From DATNBT01 sp964579765 (GTDB taxonomy: Bacteria; Acidobacteriota; Vicinamibacteria; Vicinamibacterales; CAVVIG01): a stretch of DNA of 61,958 nt. Numbering within the stretch: position 1 is the stretch's first letter; every line of letters starts with the position of its first letter. A program made the position numbers and the translations under genes. The DNA lies in contig CAZOIK010000267.1 of NCBI GenBank assembly GCA_964579765.1, positions 1 to 61,958 on the forward strand, written 5' to 3'. This document shows positions 40,901 to 50,088 of the stretch, piece by piece. Under the pieces are notes generated by a model. The model saw nothing but the letters and a program-made list of their open reading frames with translations, searched no databases and was not told the DNA's origin.

Positions 40901-42631
40901 ATGACCAAGTACCTCGCACTCGCCCTTGCATTGTCGGCCGCGATCGCGGCCACCGCGCAGAACAAGAGCAGCAACGGTGTGACGACCGACAACCTCGAAC
41001 GTCCGGCGCCCGAGGACTGGCTGATGTACAGCCGGACGTACGACGCGCAGCGCTACAGCCCCCTCGAATTCATCAATCGCCGGAACGTCCCGACGCTGAA
41101 GACGGCGTGGACCAAGCCGCTGCCCAACGGCGCCCAGGAAAGCATTCCGATCGTGCACAACGGCGTGATGTACCTCGTCGAGCCCGGCGCCGCCGTCATG
41201 GCGCTGAACGCGGCGACCGGCGACACGATCTGGGAGTACAAGCGGGACACGTCCCTCGCGTCGCGCACGAAGACGCTCGCCATCTACCGCGACCTCATCT
41301 ACTACGCCGCGCCCGACGGATTCATCGTCGCGCTCGATGCGGCAACCGGCAAAGTCCGCTGGGAGACGAAGACCGACGGCGGCATGACTTCCGGTCCCGT
41401 CGTCATCGAAGGCAAGGTGCTGACCGGGCGTACCTGCGCGCGGTCGCGGAAGAACTGCTACATCTCGGCACAGGACGCGCTCACCGGTGCGGAGGCATGG
41501 AAGTTCTACACGGCCGCCGGCGACGACGATCCCGGCGGCGCGAGCTGGGCCGGAGCGCCGGAAGACAAACGGTTCGCGTCGACCTGGGGACTGCCGGGCA
41601 ACTACGACCCCGTGCTGAAGTTGATCTACTGGGGAGTCGCCAACCCGACGCCGAACACCCGGATGGAGCGGCACGGCGGCAACGCCGAAGCCATTCCGTT
41701 CACGGCGCCCGCCGATCTGTACAGCAACTCGACGCTCGCGCTGAATCCCACGACGGGCAAGCTGGCGTGGTACTACCAGCACCTTCCCGGCGACGACTGG
41801 GACGAAGACTACACGCACGAGCGGACGCTGCTGCACACGCGCGTGCGGCCCGATCCGAAGTTCGTCAAGTGGATCAACCCGGACATCCGCCGCGGCGAAC
41901 AGCGCGATGTCGCGGTGATGGTGGGCGAAGGCGGCGGCATCTTCACGCTCGACCGACGTTCGGGCCAGTTCCTCTGGGCGAGCCCCTTCCCCTTCGACGC
42001 GCCGAACTTCCTGATCTCGAACGTCGACGGCAAGACCGGACGCGTCACCATCAACAAAGATCTGGTCTTCACCGGCCCGGGCCAGCATCACGTCATCTGC
42101 TACTGGAACACGCGCAGCTACTGGCCGACGGCCTATCACCCCGGGCAGAACGCGCTGTTCGTGCCCTGGGTCGACAACTGCCTCGACAACACGTCGGCAA
42201 TCCCCGCCGCCGACGGCAAGCCCGCGGTACCCGCGAAGCGCGCCGGCATTCAGCGTGAGGGCGGCAAACCCGAGGAGTTCGGCGGCCTCGCGAAAATCAA
42301 CATGGAGACCGGCCAAATTCAGCACATCTACAAAGGCAGGGCGCCGGGCAACGGCGCGGTGCTGACGACGGCCGGCGATCTGGTGTTCTGGGGCGATCTG
42401 GACGGCAAATTCCGCGCGTTCGATGCCGCGAGCGGCAAGATGCTCTGGGAAACGACCCTCGGAGGCGCGGTGGACAACAGCACGATCTCCTACGCCGTCA
42501 ACGGCAAGCAGTACATCGCCGTGCTGAGCGGCGAAGGCCTGTTGACCGGCGGGCTGATTACGCAGGCCGGCATCTCGCCGCCTCGCCGCCACAACGAGCT
42601 GTACGTCTTCGCGCTTCCCGATCAGCGCTGA
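40901..42631 (+). CDS. PQQ-dependent dehydrogenase (quinoprotein, no heme domain)
   Basis: 576 residues with a leader (MTKYLALALALSAAIAATAQ). The eight-bladed quinoprotein propeller is visible through repeated tryptophan-docking motifs such as ALNAATGDTIWEYKR, ALDAATGKVRWETKT, ALNPTTGKLAWYYQH and AFDAASGKMLWETTL. It begins with DWLMYSRTYDAQRYSPLEFI, as in alcohol-dehydrogenase-type quinoproteins. It lacks the vicinal Cys-Cys typical of many of these enzymes (CARSRKNC instead) and has no CxxCH heme domain, so electrons must go to a separate cytochrome c. It oxidises alcohols or aldehydes in the periplasm. It overlaps the convergent 42622 gene by 10 bp. Confidence 0.88.
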   Translation: MTKYLALALALSAAIAATAQNKSSNGVTTDNLERPAPEDWLMYSRTYDAQRYSPLEFINRRNVPTLKTAWTKPLPNGAQESIPIVHNGVMYLVEPGAAVMALNAATGDTIWEYKRDTSLASRTKTLAIYRDLIYYAAPDGFIVALDAATGKVRWETKTDGGMTSGPVVIEGKVLTGRTCARSRKNCYISAQDALTGAEAWKFYTAAGDDDPGGASWAGAPEDKRFASTWGLPGNYDPVLKLIYWGVANPTPNTRMERHGGNAEAIPFTAPADLYSNSTLALNPTTGKLAWYYQHLPGDDWDEDYTHERTLLHTRVRPDPKFVKWINPDIRRGEQRDVAVMVGEGGGIFTLDRRSGQFLWASPFPFDAPNFLISNVDGKTGRVTINKDLVFTGPGQHHVICYWNTRSYWPTAYHPGQNALFVPWVDNCLDNTSAIPAADGKPAVPAKRAGIQREGGKPEEFGGLAKINMETGQIQHIYKGRAPGNGAVLTTAGDLVFWGDLDGKFRAFDAASGKMLWETTLGGAVDNSTISYAVNGKQYIAVLSGEGLLTGGLITQAGISPPRRHNELYVFALPDQR

Positions 42632-44529
42632 GCGGCGGCCAGCGCCGCGTCCAGTTCGCGACGCACCGCCGGCCAGTCGGGTCGAAGCCGCAGCGCCCGC
42701 CGATACTCGGCAATCGCGTCGGTCAGGCGCCCCTGCTGCTTCAGGACGAGCGCGAGGCCGTAGTGCGCGTCCGGCAGCGCCGGGTTCAGGCGAACGGCCT
42801 CGCGATATTCCTCGAGCGCCTGGTCGCTCCGTCCCGTCGACTGGAGAAACACCGCGAGGTTGTGATGGCTCATCGCGTCCCGCGGCGCGAGCGCGATCGC
42901 CTTGCGGTATTCGCTGAACGCCTCGTCGAGGCGGCCGGTCTGCTGCGCGATCACGCCAAGACTCCGATAGGCGTTGGCGTAGGTCGGATCGAGCGCGACG
43001 GCCTTCTCGAACCAGTGCCGCGCCTCGTCGAGATTCGATTGCCGCAGCCGTACCGTGCCGAGGTTGTACGCCGCCGCGGCGGAGTCGGGAGCGAGCCGCA
43101 CGACTTCGGCGAAGTGGCGCGCGGCGCCATCCACGTGCCCGGCCTGCGCGTACAGTTCCGCGGCATCGTTGCGCAGCGACACGTCGTCAGGATTCGCCGC
43201 AATCATCGCCTCGTACCCGGCAAGATTCTGATCCTGGATGCTCGCGGCGAGGCTCCTCACCAGCCGGTCGCGATCCGCGGCGTTACGCGGATACACCTGG
43301 AACCACAACTCGGACATCTCGTCAGACGTCCGCTGCCCGAACGTCACCCGCCGCGGCGGCCGTGTCGGATTGACGGGGTTGTCTTCCGAGTTGTCGTAGG
43401 TCCACTTCATCGTGACCGTCGTGCCGGCCGGCAGCGCCACGGGCGTGCGGTATCGATAGACGTCCTGCCAGTTGAAATCCCAGTGGGCGATCGCGATGAG
43501 CGTGCGCTTCGTGCCGTTCGGCAGCGTCGCCACGGCTTCGACGGCGCGCGCCAGGTAGTGCGCGTGGGGCTGCACGGTGTACACGTCGACGCCGACCGGC
43601 AGCCTGTACGAACTGGTCACGACATGCTGGCGCTCGCCTGCCTCGATGACGAAGTCCTGGCGCGTGAGCCGCAGCATCGCCGGCACTCGAGTCGGCGGCG
43701 TCTCGGAGAAGTACAGGCCGACGCTCACCTGCACCGTTTCCGGCTTCCCGCTGGGCCGCAGGTGCAGCATGAGCACGAGATCGCTGCCCTTGTCGATGGG
43801 AAACGACATGTTCTCCGGCGCGACGTACGGCGTGTGGCCGGGGGCCCAATCGAGGAAGAACCCGTCGAGCCTGGTCACCGTGTGGGCGATCAGTCCTTCG
43901 TAGCCAGGCTCGGGGTCCTGCGCGTCGAGCGCGCGCGACGTGCCCGTCGGATCGATCTCCATCGTCGCGTGATGCACGACCCTCGTGTTGCTGACGCGCA
44001 ACTCCCACGCCTTGACGTAGCGCGTGCGCGAGATCGGCACGGGCAGCACGAAATGGCGATACATGTCCTCGCCCGCGGCGCGCAGCGTGTACGGCGCGTC
44101 CATCGCGAGCACGAGATCGGGCTCGCCGAGCGTCCAGGTGCTACTCCACGTCGGCAGGCGCGGCAGCGCCGAGGGGTCGCCTTCGACGGCGCCGCCGTCG
44201 ACCCATCGCTGAATGAGATCGATTTGCGCATCCGTCAGCCGGCGCACGCCTTCGAAATCGCCCGCGCCGGGGTCAGGCTTCCACGGCGGCATGTACCGCC
44301 GCCTGGTGGTGTCCACGATTGCCCGCGCGTGGCGCTTGACCTCGCGATATGTCAGGAGATCGAACGGCGCAGAGCCGCCAGGCCGGTGACAGTCCGCGCA
44401 TTGCGAGAACACAATCGGGGCGATGTCCGCCGTAAAGGTCGGCGGCGCGGGGGGCGCCGCCGCGGCGGACGCAACGGCGCCCCACGCACACGACAGGGCG
44501 GCAAGAAGAATCGCGAACGGTCTGATCAT
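42622..44529 (-). CDS. Cytochrome c / copper type II monooxygenase-like / TPR fusion protein
   Basis: 635 residues. The signal peptide is MIRPFAILLAALSCAWGAVA. A planctomycete-type heme site (FSQCADCHRPGGSAPFDLLT) is at about residue 42. Next comes a peptidyl-amidating-monooxygenase-like copper domain: VVHHATMEID at about 182 (HH pair), LMLHLRPSG at about 249 (third His), QPHAHYLA at about 316 (HxH), and a Met-containing TVTMKWTYDNSEDNP. At least five TPR units (about 425-625, e.g. ALEEYREAVRLNPALPDAHY) follow. PHM-type enzymes use two coppers and a reductant to hydroxylate C-H bonds; the fused heme could deliver electrons. Co-directional with the MBL gene four bases upstream. Confidence 0.85.
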   Translation of the reverse strand: MIRPFAILLAALSCAWGAVASAAAAPPAPPTFTADIAPIVFSQCADCHRPGGSAPFDLLTYREVKRHARAIVDTTRRRYMPPWKPDPGAGDFEGVRRLTDAQIDLIQRWVDGGAVEGDPSALPRLPTWSSTWTLGEPDLVLAMDAPYTLRAAGEDMYRHFVLPVPISRTRYVKAWELRVSNTRVVHHATMEIDPTGTSRALDAQDPEPGYEGLIAHTVTRLDGFFLDWAPGHTPYVAPENMSFPIDKGSDLVLMLHLRPSGKPETVQVSVGLYFSETPPTRVPAMLRLTRQDFVIEAGERQHVVTSSYRLPVGVDVYTVQPHAHYLARAVEAVATLPNGTKRTLIAIAHWDFNWQDVYRYRTPVALPAGTTVTMKWTYDNSEDNPVNPTRPPRRVTFGQRTSDEMSELWFQVYPRNAADRDRLVRSLAASIQDQNLAGYEAMIAANPDDVSLRNDAAELYAQAGHVDGAARHFAEVVRLAPDSAAAAYNLGTVRLRQSNLDEARHWFEKAVALDPTYANAYRSLGVIAQQTGRLDEAFSEYRKAIALAPRDAMSHHNLAVFLQSTGRSDQALEEYREAVRLNPALPDAHYGLALVLKQQGRLTDAIAEYRRALRLRPDWPAVRRELDAALAAAQR

Positions 44530-44533
44530 CTCC

Positions 44534-45616
44534 TCAGTGCGTCGCTCGCTCGTCGAGCCAGGCGTACAGCCGGCGCACGCCGCGGATATCCGCGCCCGGG
44601 CGCCGGATCGACGGGAAGTCCTTCGCATGCGACGTCAGGTCCATGCGCTCGGCCGCCTGATCGGCTGACACACCCTGCTTCTTCAACTCGGTTCCCTGCC
44701 GGACGACGTCGGTGAGATACGCTTGAAAGGCGGTGATCAGCGCCTTGTCATGGAACGGCGTGCCATGGCCGGGCAGGTCGGTCTGCCAGTCGAGCTTCTT
44801 CAACTCGTCGAGCGTCTTCACCCACTCGTCGAATTGCGCATCGCCCATGTAGGCAATGCCCGATTCCATCAGATCGCCGGTGCAGACGATCTTCTCTTTC
44901 GGCAGATAGACGACGGTGTCGCCGTTCGTGTGGCCGCGGCCGAGGAACAGCAGCCGCACGTCGTGCGGGCCGACCTTCAGATCGAGCCGTTTGGCGTAGG
45001 TCCGCGTCGGCGGCGTCGGTCTGACTTCCTTCAGCGCCTCCCAGCCCTGCTCGGCAGACGCGAGCTGCCGCTCGAGCGTGGCTTTCCTCGCCGGGTCCTG
45101 CGTCTCGCCGATCTGCGTCTTGAGCGCGGCGATTCGGTTCGGCACGTTCGTGAGCTGTGACGTCACGTACGGTTCGCGATGGAGCACGTCGAGCTTCTCG
45201 ATCGCGTACTTGACGTACTCGTGCCCGATGATCTCCGCCGTGCCCGCATACACCTGGTTGCCGTTGGTGTGATCGTAGTGGAAATGCGTGTTCACGACGT
45301 AGCGGACCGGCTTCGGGCTGATGAGCTTCACGTCCTCCACCATGGCGCGCGCCGCCGCCGGCGAGGTTCCCGTGTCCACCACCAGCAGTGAATCGTCGCC
45401 GACGATGACGACGTTGTTGCTGCCGGTCGCCATCGTGCCCCCCGACGTCGCGTAGAACACGCCGTCGGCAATCTTCTCGAACTTGTACGCGTGCCCGGTG
45501 ATGACCGGGCCGGACGGCGGCGCGGCTGACTGGCCGCGCTGGGCCGTCGCGACGTGCCCGAGCGACAGCGTCGCGGCCAACCCGACGAGTGCGGCGATCT
45601 TGCGTGTGGTTGTCAT
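44534..45616 (-). CDS. Secreted MBL-fold hydrolase
   Basis: 360 residues with leader MTTTRKIAALVGLAATLSLG, cleaved near ATAQ. The zinc motif VNTHFHYDHTNGN is at about residue 106; further ligands are plausible at GRGHTNGDT (about 226) and LPGHGTP (about 280). A helical insertion (ALKTQIGETQDPARKATLER) separates the two halves. It resembles the secreted SoxH/quinoprotein-relay-like MBL proteins often found beside PQQ genes. The ATG at 45616 begins the leader. It ends four bases before the copper/cytochrome/TPR gene and follows the TonB receptor after 82 bp. Confidence 0.85.
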   Translation of the reverse strand: MTTTRKIAALVGLAATLSLGHVATAQRGQSAAPPSGPVITGHAYKFEKIADGVFYATSGGTMATGSNNVVIVGDDSLLVVDTGTSPAAARAMVEDVKLISPKPVRYVVNTHFHYDHTNGNQVYAGTAEIIGHEYVKYAIEKLDVLHREPYVTSQLTNVPNRIAALKTQIGETQDPARKATLERQLASAEQGWEALKEVRPTPPTRTYAKRLDLKVGPHDVRLLFLGRGHTNGDTVVYLPKEKIVCTGDLMESGIAYMGDAQFDEWVKTLDELKKLDWQTDLPGHGTPFHDKALITAFQAYLTDVVRQGTELKKQGVSADQAAERMDLTSHAKDFPSIRRPGADIRGVRRLYAWLDERATH

Positions 45617-45698
45617 AGGTGCACTCCAGAGATGCAGACACGAAAGGCGGCCGCAGCCGCCCTTCGTGTGCAAACGTGACAGGACTCCGCGCCCCGCG

Positions 45699-48545
45699 TC
45701 AATACGTGATCGTCACCCCGATGCGGACGAGGCGGCCCGGCAGGATGGCCGTGACGCGGTCGAGCGTCGGCCCGTAGGAATTGATCTGCGCGGTGACTGG
45801 GCTCGCGTTGAGCGCGTTGAAGATCCCGAGCTCGGGTCGAACGTTGATCCCATGGGCGCGAACGGTCTTCGAGAAATTGAGATCGACCTGATTCACCCTG
45901 TCGAGAAACACGGTGTTCGGCGGCACGAGCGGCGTCGTGACCGATGCCTGCGTCAGCCCGGGCACCTGGGCGCGCGTCACCACGTACGTGATCGACCGCG
46001 CGTTGCCGGGAATGCTCTGAATCACCGCGCTGGCGCGGATGTCGTACGGCAGCACGAACGTGCCGGACAGCCGCGCGAGCGTTCTGAAGGGCACGTCGTA
46101 CGTGGTCTGGTCGCAGAAGCGCTGGCTGTTCGGATCCTGGACGTCGCAGATTGTGGCGATGGTCCGCCCTGTGGACGTCCCGCCGTTCAACGTCACGCTG
46201 CGCCACCGGACGTTGAGGGTGACGTCGACTCCAGAGTAGTGCTGGCGGTTGTTCGACGAGTTGGAGTCGAGCAGGTTGACGCCGCCGAGCGCAGACGGCA
46301 GCAAGTTGTAGATCGGGATCGTCTCTCCGGCGACCAGCGGGTTCGCCACGGACGCGAGCGTGTACGACGAGAACGGCGCCGCCAGGTTCTGCGTGTAGAT
46401 CAGATCGTAGAAGTTCCGACGGTTGTAGCTGACCGACACGCCGACGCCGTTGCGGATCTCGTGCTGCACCGCGATGTCGAACACCCACTGATGCGGCCGG
46501 TTGATGTTCGGATCGAAGGTCTGATTCTGCTTGATGCCGAAGTTCCGGTTGCTCGTCGGACCGAGTTCGTTCTCTTCCGCGATGTCGTCGTGATTCAGGT
46601 CGTTCCAGGTGCGGACGTCGGTTGAGATGAAGACCGGGTTGTACGTCGCGGCGAACCCGGTGCCCTGCGACTGCACGTAGGAACCGAGCGTCCCCTTGAT
46701 CGCCGTCTTCCCGGTGCCGAACAGATCCCACGACACGCCGAGGCGCGGCGACACGTTCTTCCAACTGACCAGATCCGGAATGGCCGCGAACTGGCGCTCG
46801 GGCACGAAGCGCCCGGCGAGCACTGTCTGCGCCGGAATCGACGTGCGGAAGTAGTCGAAGCGAACGCCAGGACTCAGCGTCACGCGGCTCTTCGTCCACA
46901 CGTCCTGCACGTACAGGCCGAGATCGGCGTCGACGTTGTTCTGGAACGTCGTCGGCGTGTTGAAGACCGTCACCTGCGTCGCGACGCCGTTGCGGTACTG
47001 CTGGTTCAGGTCGCCGTTGATGCCGGAGCGCGTGTCGCGTTGCCAGCCGAACCGATCCTGCACGCCCACTTTGAGCGCGTGCGAACCGGTCACGTACGAC
47101 AGCGAGGAGACCACGTAGTGGCTCATCGTCGGCATCAGCTCGGGTCCGGTCTGGACGCCGGTGCCGGTGACGGCGGCGACGGTCTGGGTGCCGAGGACGA
47201 GGTCCTGGTGCGCGATGCTTCCGTAGCCGGTGCCGGACGGGCACAGGTTGTACGCCGTATGACAGAGGCCGATGATCACCTGCGGCTCGTACTGATACTT
47301 CGCGTTGTTGAAGGTCTGGTTGTAGCCGGCTTCGAACAGCAGGTGGCTGGTGATCGTCGAGGTCCATCGCCCCTGCGCGATGTGCTGCGCCGGCTGCGAC
47401 TGCGTGAGGCTCGCCTCGGGCGCGATGGTGCCGGACAGGTTGGCGTGCCCGCGGACCTTGTCGGACCAGTCGAACATGGCGGTGAACTTGTTCTTCGGGG
47501 TGACCTGCGTCGTCACGCGCCCGATGAACGCTTTGATGTTGTTGTCGTCGACCGCCTGCGTGCCGTCGGCATTCACGGCGCCGCCCACGTAGTTGTTGTA
47601 CGCCCAGTTGCGCCCGGAGAGGAAGAACCAGAGGCGATCCTTCTTGAGAGGCCCGCTCACGGTGTAGTTGATGTCGTACTGCCGGTACAGCTTCGCCGGC
47701 AGCGTGAAGCCGCGCGCCGCGAGATCGGCGTTGGTGTTCTGGCTCGACAGATTCGTGTTCGCGAAGTTGCTGAGGAACTCCACGTCGTACTTGTTGCCGC
47801 CGGTCTTCGGAATCCGGTTCACCAGCACGCCGGACAGCTGGTTCTCCGCCGCGCCGCCGCTCACCTGCACCGCGATTTCCTGCGTCTGCGCCTCGTTGTC
47901 GTACACGCACGAGCACTGGCCGCCCGAGAACATCGCGTCGGCGACCATGCCGTCGATGAGCGTGCGCGAATCGCCGTTGAGCGAGCCGTGCACCGTCAGG
48001 CTGCCACCGACCCACATCGTCGTCGAGCCGCCGACGTCGTACTGGCCGGTCAGCACGGCGGGCACCGTGCCGGCCATGGTCACGAAGTTGCGTCCCGTCG
48101 GCAGCGACTGGAGCAGCTCGTTGTTGACCACCTCGCGCCGCTGGCTCGACTGCACGTCGACGATCGGCGTCTCGCCGGTGACGGTGATGCTCTGCTCGAT
48201 GTTCCCGACCGCCATCTCGACGTTCAGCGGCGCGACGAAGTTCGACTCGAGCACGATGCCCTGGCGGACGACCGTGTTGAAGCCCGCGAGCGTGAACGTC
48301 ACGCTGTACGTGCCCGGACGCAGATCGACGAGGCGATACTGCCCCGTTTCGTTCGTGACGCCCGTGCGGGTCTTTTCAATCAGCGCCGGACTGCTGGCTT
48401 CGACCGTGACACCGGGAAGCACGGCGCCGCTGGAATCGCGCACCACGCCCGCGATGGCGCTCTGGCCGGTCGTTTGCGCGAACAGCGCCGCCGGCGCCCA
48501 GAGGGCGAACACGAGACCCAAACTTCCCCTCAGTAGTCTTGGCAT
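45699..48545 (-). CDS. TonB-dependent receptor with N-terminal carboxypeptidase-regulatory-like domain
   Basis: 948 residues with signal peptide MPRLLRGSLGLVFALWAPAA, cleaved after LFAQ. The regulatory-like domain (about 28-110) has IAGVVRDSSGAVLPGVTVEA and GQYRLVDLRPGTYSVTFTLA. The plug (about 120-290) has SITVTGETPIVDVQSSQRRE and QLSGVLVNRIPKTGGN. A long beta-barrel follows and ends in GRLVRIGVTITY. This is the acidobacterial oar-like receptor type, importing large substrates across the outer membrane with TonB. It lies 28 bp after the MmgE/PrpD gene in the same operon, so the imported substrate is probably processed by the surrounding periplasmic enzymes. Confidence 0.92.
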   Translation of the reverse strand: MPRLLRGSLGLVFALWAPAALFAQTTGQSAIAGVVRDSSGAVLPGVTVEASSPALIEKTRTGVTNETGQYRLVDLRPGTYSVTFTLAGFNTVVRQGIVLESNFVAPLNVEMAVGNIEQSITVTGETPIVDVQSSQRREVVNNELLQSLPTGRNFVTMAGTVPAVLTGQYDVGGSTTMWVGGSLTVHGSLNGDSRTLIDGMVADAMFSGGQCSCVYDNEAQTQEIAVQVSGGAAENQLSGVLVNRIPKTGGNKYDVEFLSNFANTNLSSQNTNADLAARGFTLPAKLYRQYDINYTVSGPLKKDRLWFFLSGRNWAYNNYVGGAVNADGTQAVDDNNIKAFIGRVTTQVTPKNKFTAMFDWSDKVRGHANLSGTIAPEASLTQSQPAQHIAQGRWTSTITSHLLFEAGYNQTFNNAKYQYEPQVIIGLCHTAYNLCPSGTGYGSIAHQDLVLGTQTVAAVTGTGVQTGPELMPTMSHYVVSSLSYVTGSHALKVGVQDRFGWQRDTRSGINGDLNQQYRNGVATQVTVFNTPTTFQNNVDADLGLYVQDVWTKSRVTLSPGVRFDYFRTSIPAQTVLAGRFVPERQFAAIPDLVSWKNVSPRLGVSWDLFGTGKTAIKGTLGSYVQSQGTGFAATYNPVFISTDVRTWNDLNHDDIAEENELGPTSNRNFGIKQNQTFDPNINRPHQWVFDIAVQHEIRNGVGVSVSYNRRNFYDLIYTQNLAAPFSSYTLASVANPLVAGETIPIYNLLPSALGGVNLLDSNSSNNRQHYSGVDVTLNVRWRSVTLNGGTSTGRTIATICDVQDPNSQRFCDQTTYDVPFRTLARLSGTFVLPYDIRASAVIQSIPGNARSITYVVTRAQVPGLTQASVTTPLVPPNTVFLDRVNQVDLNFSKTVRAHGINVRPELGIFNALNASPVTAQINSYGPTLDRVTAILPGRLVRIGVTITY

Positions 48546-48573
48546 TCTCCAATCCCTTCTATAGGTAAACGAA

Positions 48574-50085
48574 CTAGCTCCTGGTGTTCAGCGTCAAGTG
48601 CACGAGCGCGTCCGCGCGCTGCTCGCCCTCGAGCGCGCGGCAGGCGCCAATCAACTGCTCGAACTGCGCGGGCGCCATCGACAGCCCGGGCACAATCGCC
48701 CGAATGCGCCGGGCCTCTTCCTCGAAATCCCAGATGAACTCGCGTCCCGTCGCCTGCTTCGTGAAGCTCCGGCCGTCTTTGAGCACGATGGTGATCCGCG
48801 GTCCGAAGAGCGTCATCCGGTGTGACGGGATGATGCGAACGCGTTTCATCAGCTCGAGCACCGCCGGCGGATCCGGCGTGCCGGGGAGCATGGGGTAGCC
48901 GCGCGTCACGACGGCGTACGCGCTGTAATAGCGCGTGCTCCCGCGCCGCGGGGCGTCGGTGGTGTCTTCGCGCTGCGTGGGAAACGCCGGGCTGGGATAC
49001 TGCGTCTCGAGCCAGTTCACGACGGCTTCGACGTAGTCGACGTCCTCGTACCGGATGTCGTGCTCCTCGCACAGCTTCGCGGTCACGTCGATGTGGGCGA
49101 TGTTGTATCCGGGAATCGAGTAGATCCGGTACAGCGTCTCGAGCAGCATCCAGTCGGCGCCGAGATGGTCGGTGAGCTTCTGCAGCGACGTGTGCGTGTC
49201 GCCGGTGAAGCTGTACGTCAGCTCGCCGGTGTTGTTGCCCGCGTAGGCGCGATAGAACCCTGCCGGGCCCTCCAGCACCGCGTCGCCGCCGCCGATCGTG
49301 CCGTGGCGCGCAAGGCCGACCGCGAGCATCGCGTTCCGCGCCGCCGCGCCCTCGCGCAGCGCCCGGCTCTCGAGATTGCTGCCCGCCAGGTTCGTGCAGA
49401 GCGAGATCACCGCGTGCAGTTGATCGGCGGTGAAGCCCATGATCTTCGCCGCCGCGACCGCGGCGCCAAACAGGCTGAACACGGGACCCGCATGAAAGCC
49501 CCGCGCCATGACCGTCGGAATCCAGTCGCCGCCCATGCGTTCCATCACCTCGTAGCCCGCGGCAACGCCCGTGATGAAGTCGCGCCCGGATGCGCCCTCA
49601 GTCTCCGCGGCGGCCAGCGCGGCGGGGATGATCACCGTGCCCGGATGCGTCAGCATCCGGAAGGTGTCCCATTTGCCGCCCGCATACATCATTTCGGAGT
49701 TGGCGAAGGCCGCGCCGCCGGTCGTGACGCGCTGCCCCGACGCGATCAGCGTGGCGCCCCGCGCGACGCCGCTCTCTTCGTCGAGGATGAACTGCGCCGC
49801 CTGCTGCCCCGACGCGGTCCGCGATCCGAGCAGCGCAGAAGAGATGTTCTGGAGCGTGAGGCCCTTCACGCGATCGACGACGCCGGCCGGCAGATCGTCA
49901 TAGCGGAGGCCGGCCACCCAGCGGGCGAACTGCCGGCTGAGCGACGGCGAGGAGGACGGGGCCGGTCGCGTCCGCTGCTGCGGCACGCCCGCCAGCGCCG
50001 ACACCGGCGCCGCAAGCAGCCCGGCCGCTGCCGACGCCGAGGTCCGAAGGAAGCGCCTGCGATCGCAGTGGAACACGGCTGCCAT
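48574..50085 (-). CDS. MmgE/PrpD family protein (2-methylcitrate dehydratase-like), exported
   Basis: 503 residues with a twin-arginine-like leader (CDRRRFLRTSASAAAGLLAA), unusual since most PrpD proteins are cytoplasmic. Family landmarks are SRQFARWVAGLRYDDLPAGV at the mature start, GVAAGYEVMERMGGD, AAAKIMGFTADQLHAVISL, KLTDHLGADWMLLETLYRIY and a C-terminal helical part. PrpD dehydrates 2-methylcitrate, and relatives act on other hydroxy-acids. Being exported and next to a TonB receptor and a quinoprotein, it probably acts on an imported hydroxylated compound rather than in propionate metabolism. It starts three bases after the PQQ gene stop. Confidence 0.88.
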   Translation of the reverse strand: MAAVFHCDRRRFLRTSASAAAGLLAAPVSALAGVPQQRTRPAPSSSPSLSRQFARWVAGLRYDDLPAGVVDRVKGLTLQNISSALLGSRTASGQQAAQFILDEESGVARGATLIASGQRVTTGGAAFANSEMMYAGGKWDTFRMLTHPGTVIIPAALAAAETEGASGRDFITGVAAGYEVMERMGGDWIPTVMARGFHAGPVFSLFGAAVAAAKIMGFTADQLHAVISLCTNLAGSNLESRALREGAAARNAMLAVGLARHGTIGGGDAVLEGPAGFYRAYAGNNTGELTYSFTGDTHTSLQKLTDHLGADWMLLETLYRIYSIPGYNIAHIDVTAKLCEEHDIRYEDVDYVEAVVNWLETQYPSPAFPTQREDTTDAPRRGSTRYYSAYAVVTRGYPMLPGTPDPPAVLELMKRVRIIPSHRMTLFGPRITIVLKDGRSFTKQATGREFIWDFEEEARRIRAIVPGLSMAPAQFEQLIGACRALEGEQRADALVHLTLNTRS

Positions 50086-50088
50086 CGT

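Noticed and set aside
40634..42592. A 652-codon minus-strand open frame
   Set aside because: Antisense to the PQQ dehydrogenase, with Arg/Val-rich composition and no motif.
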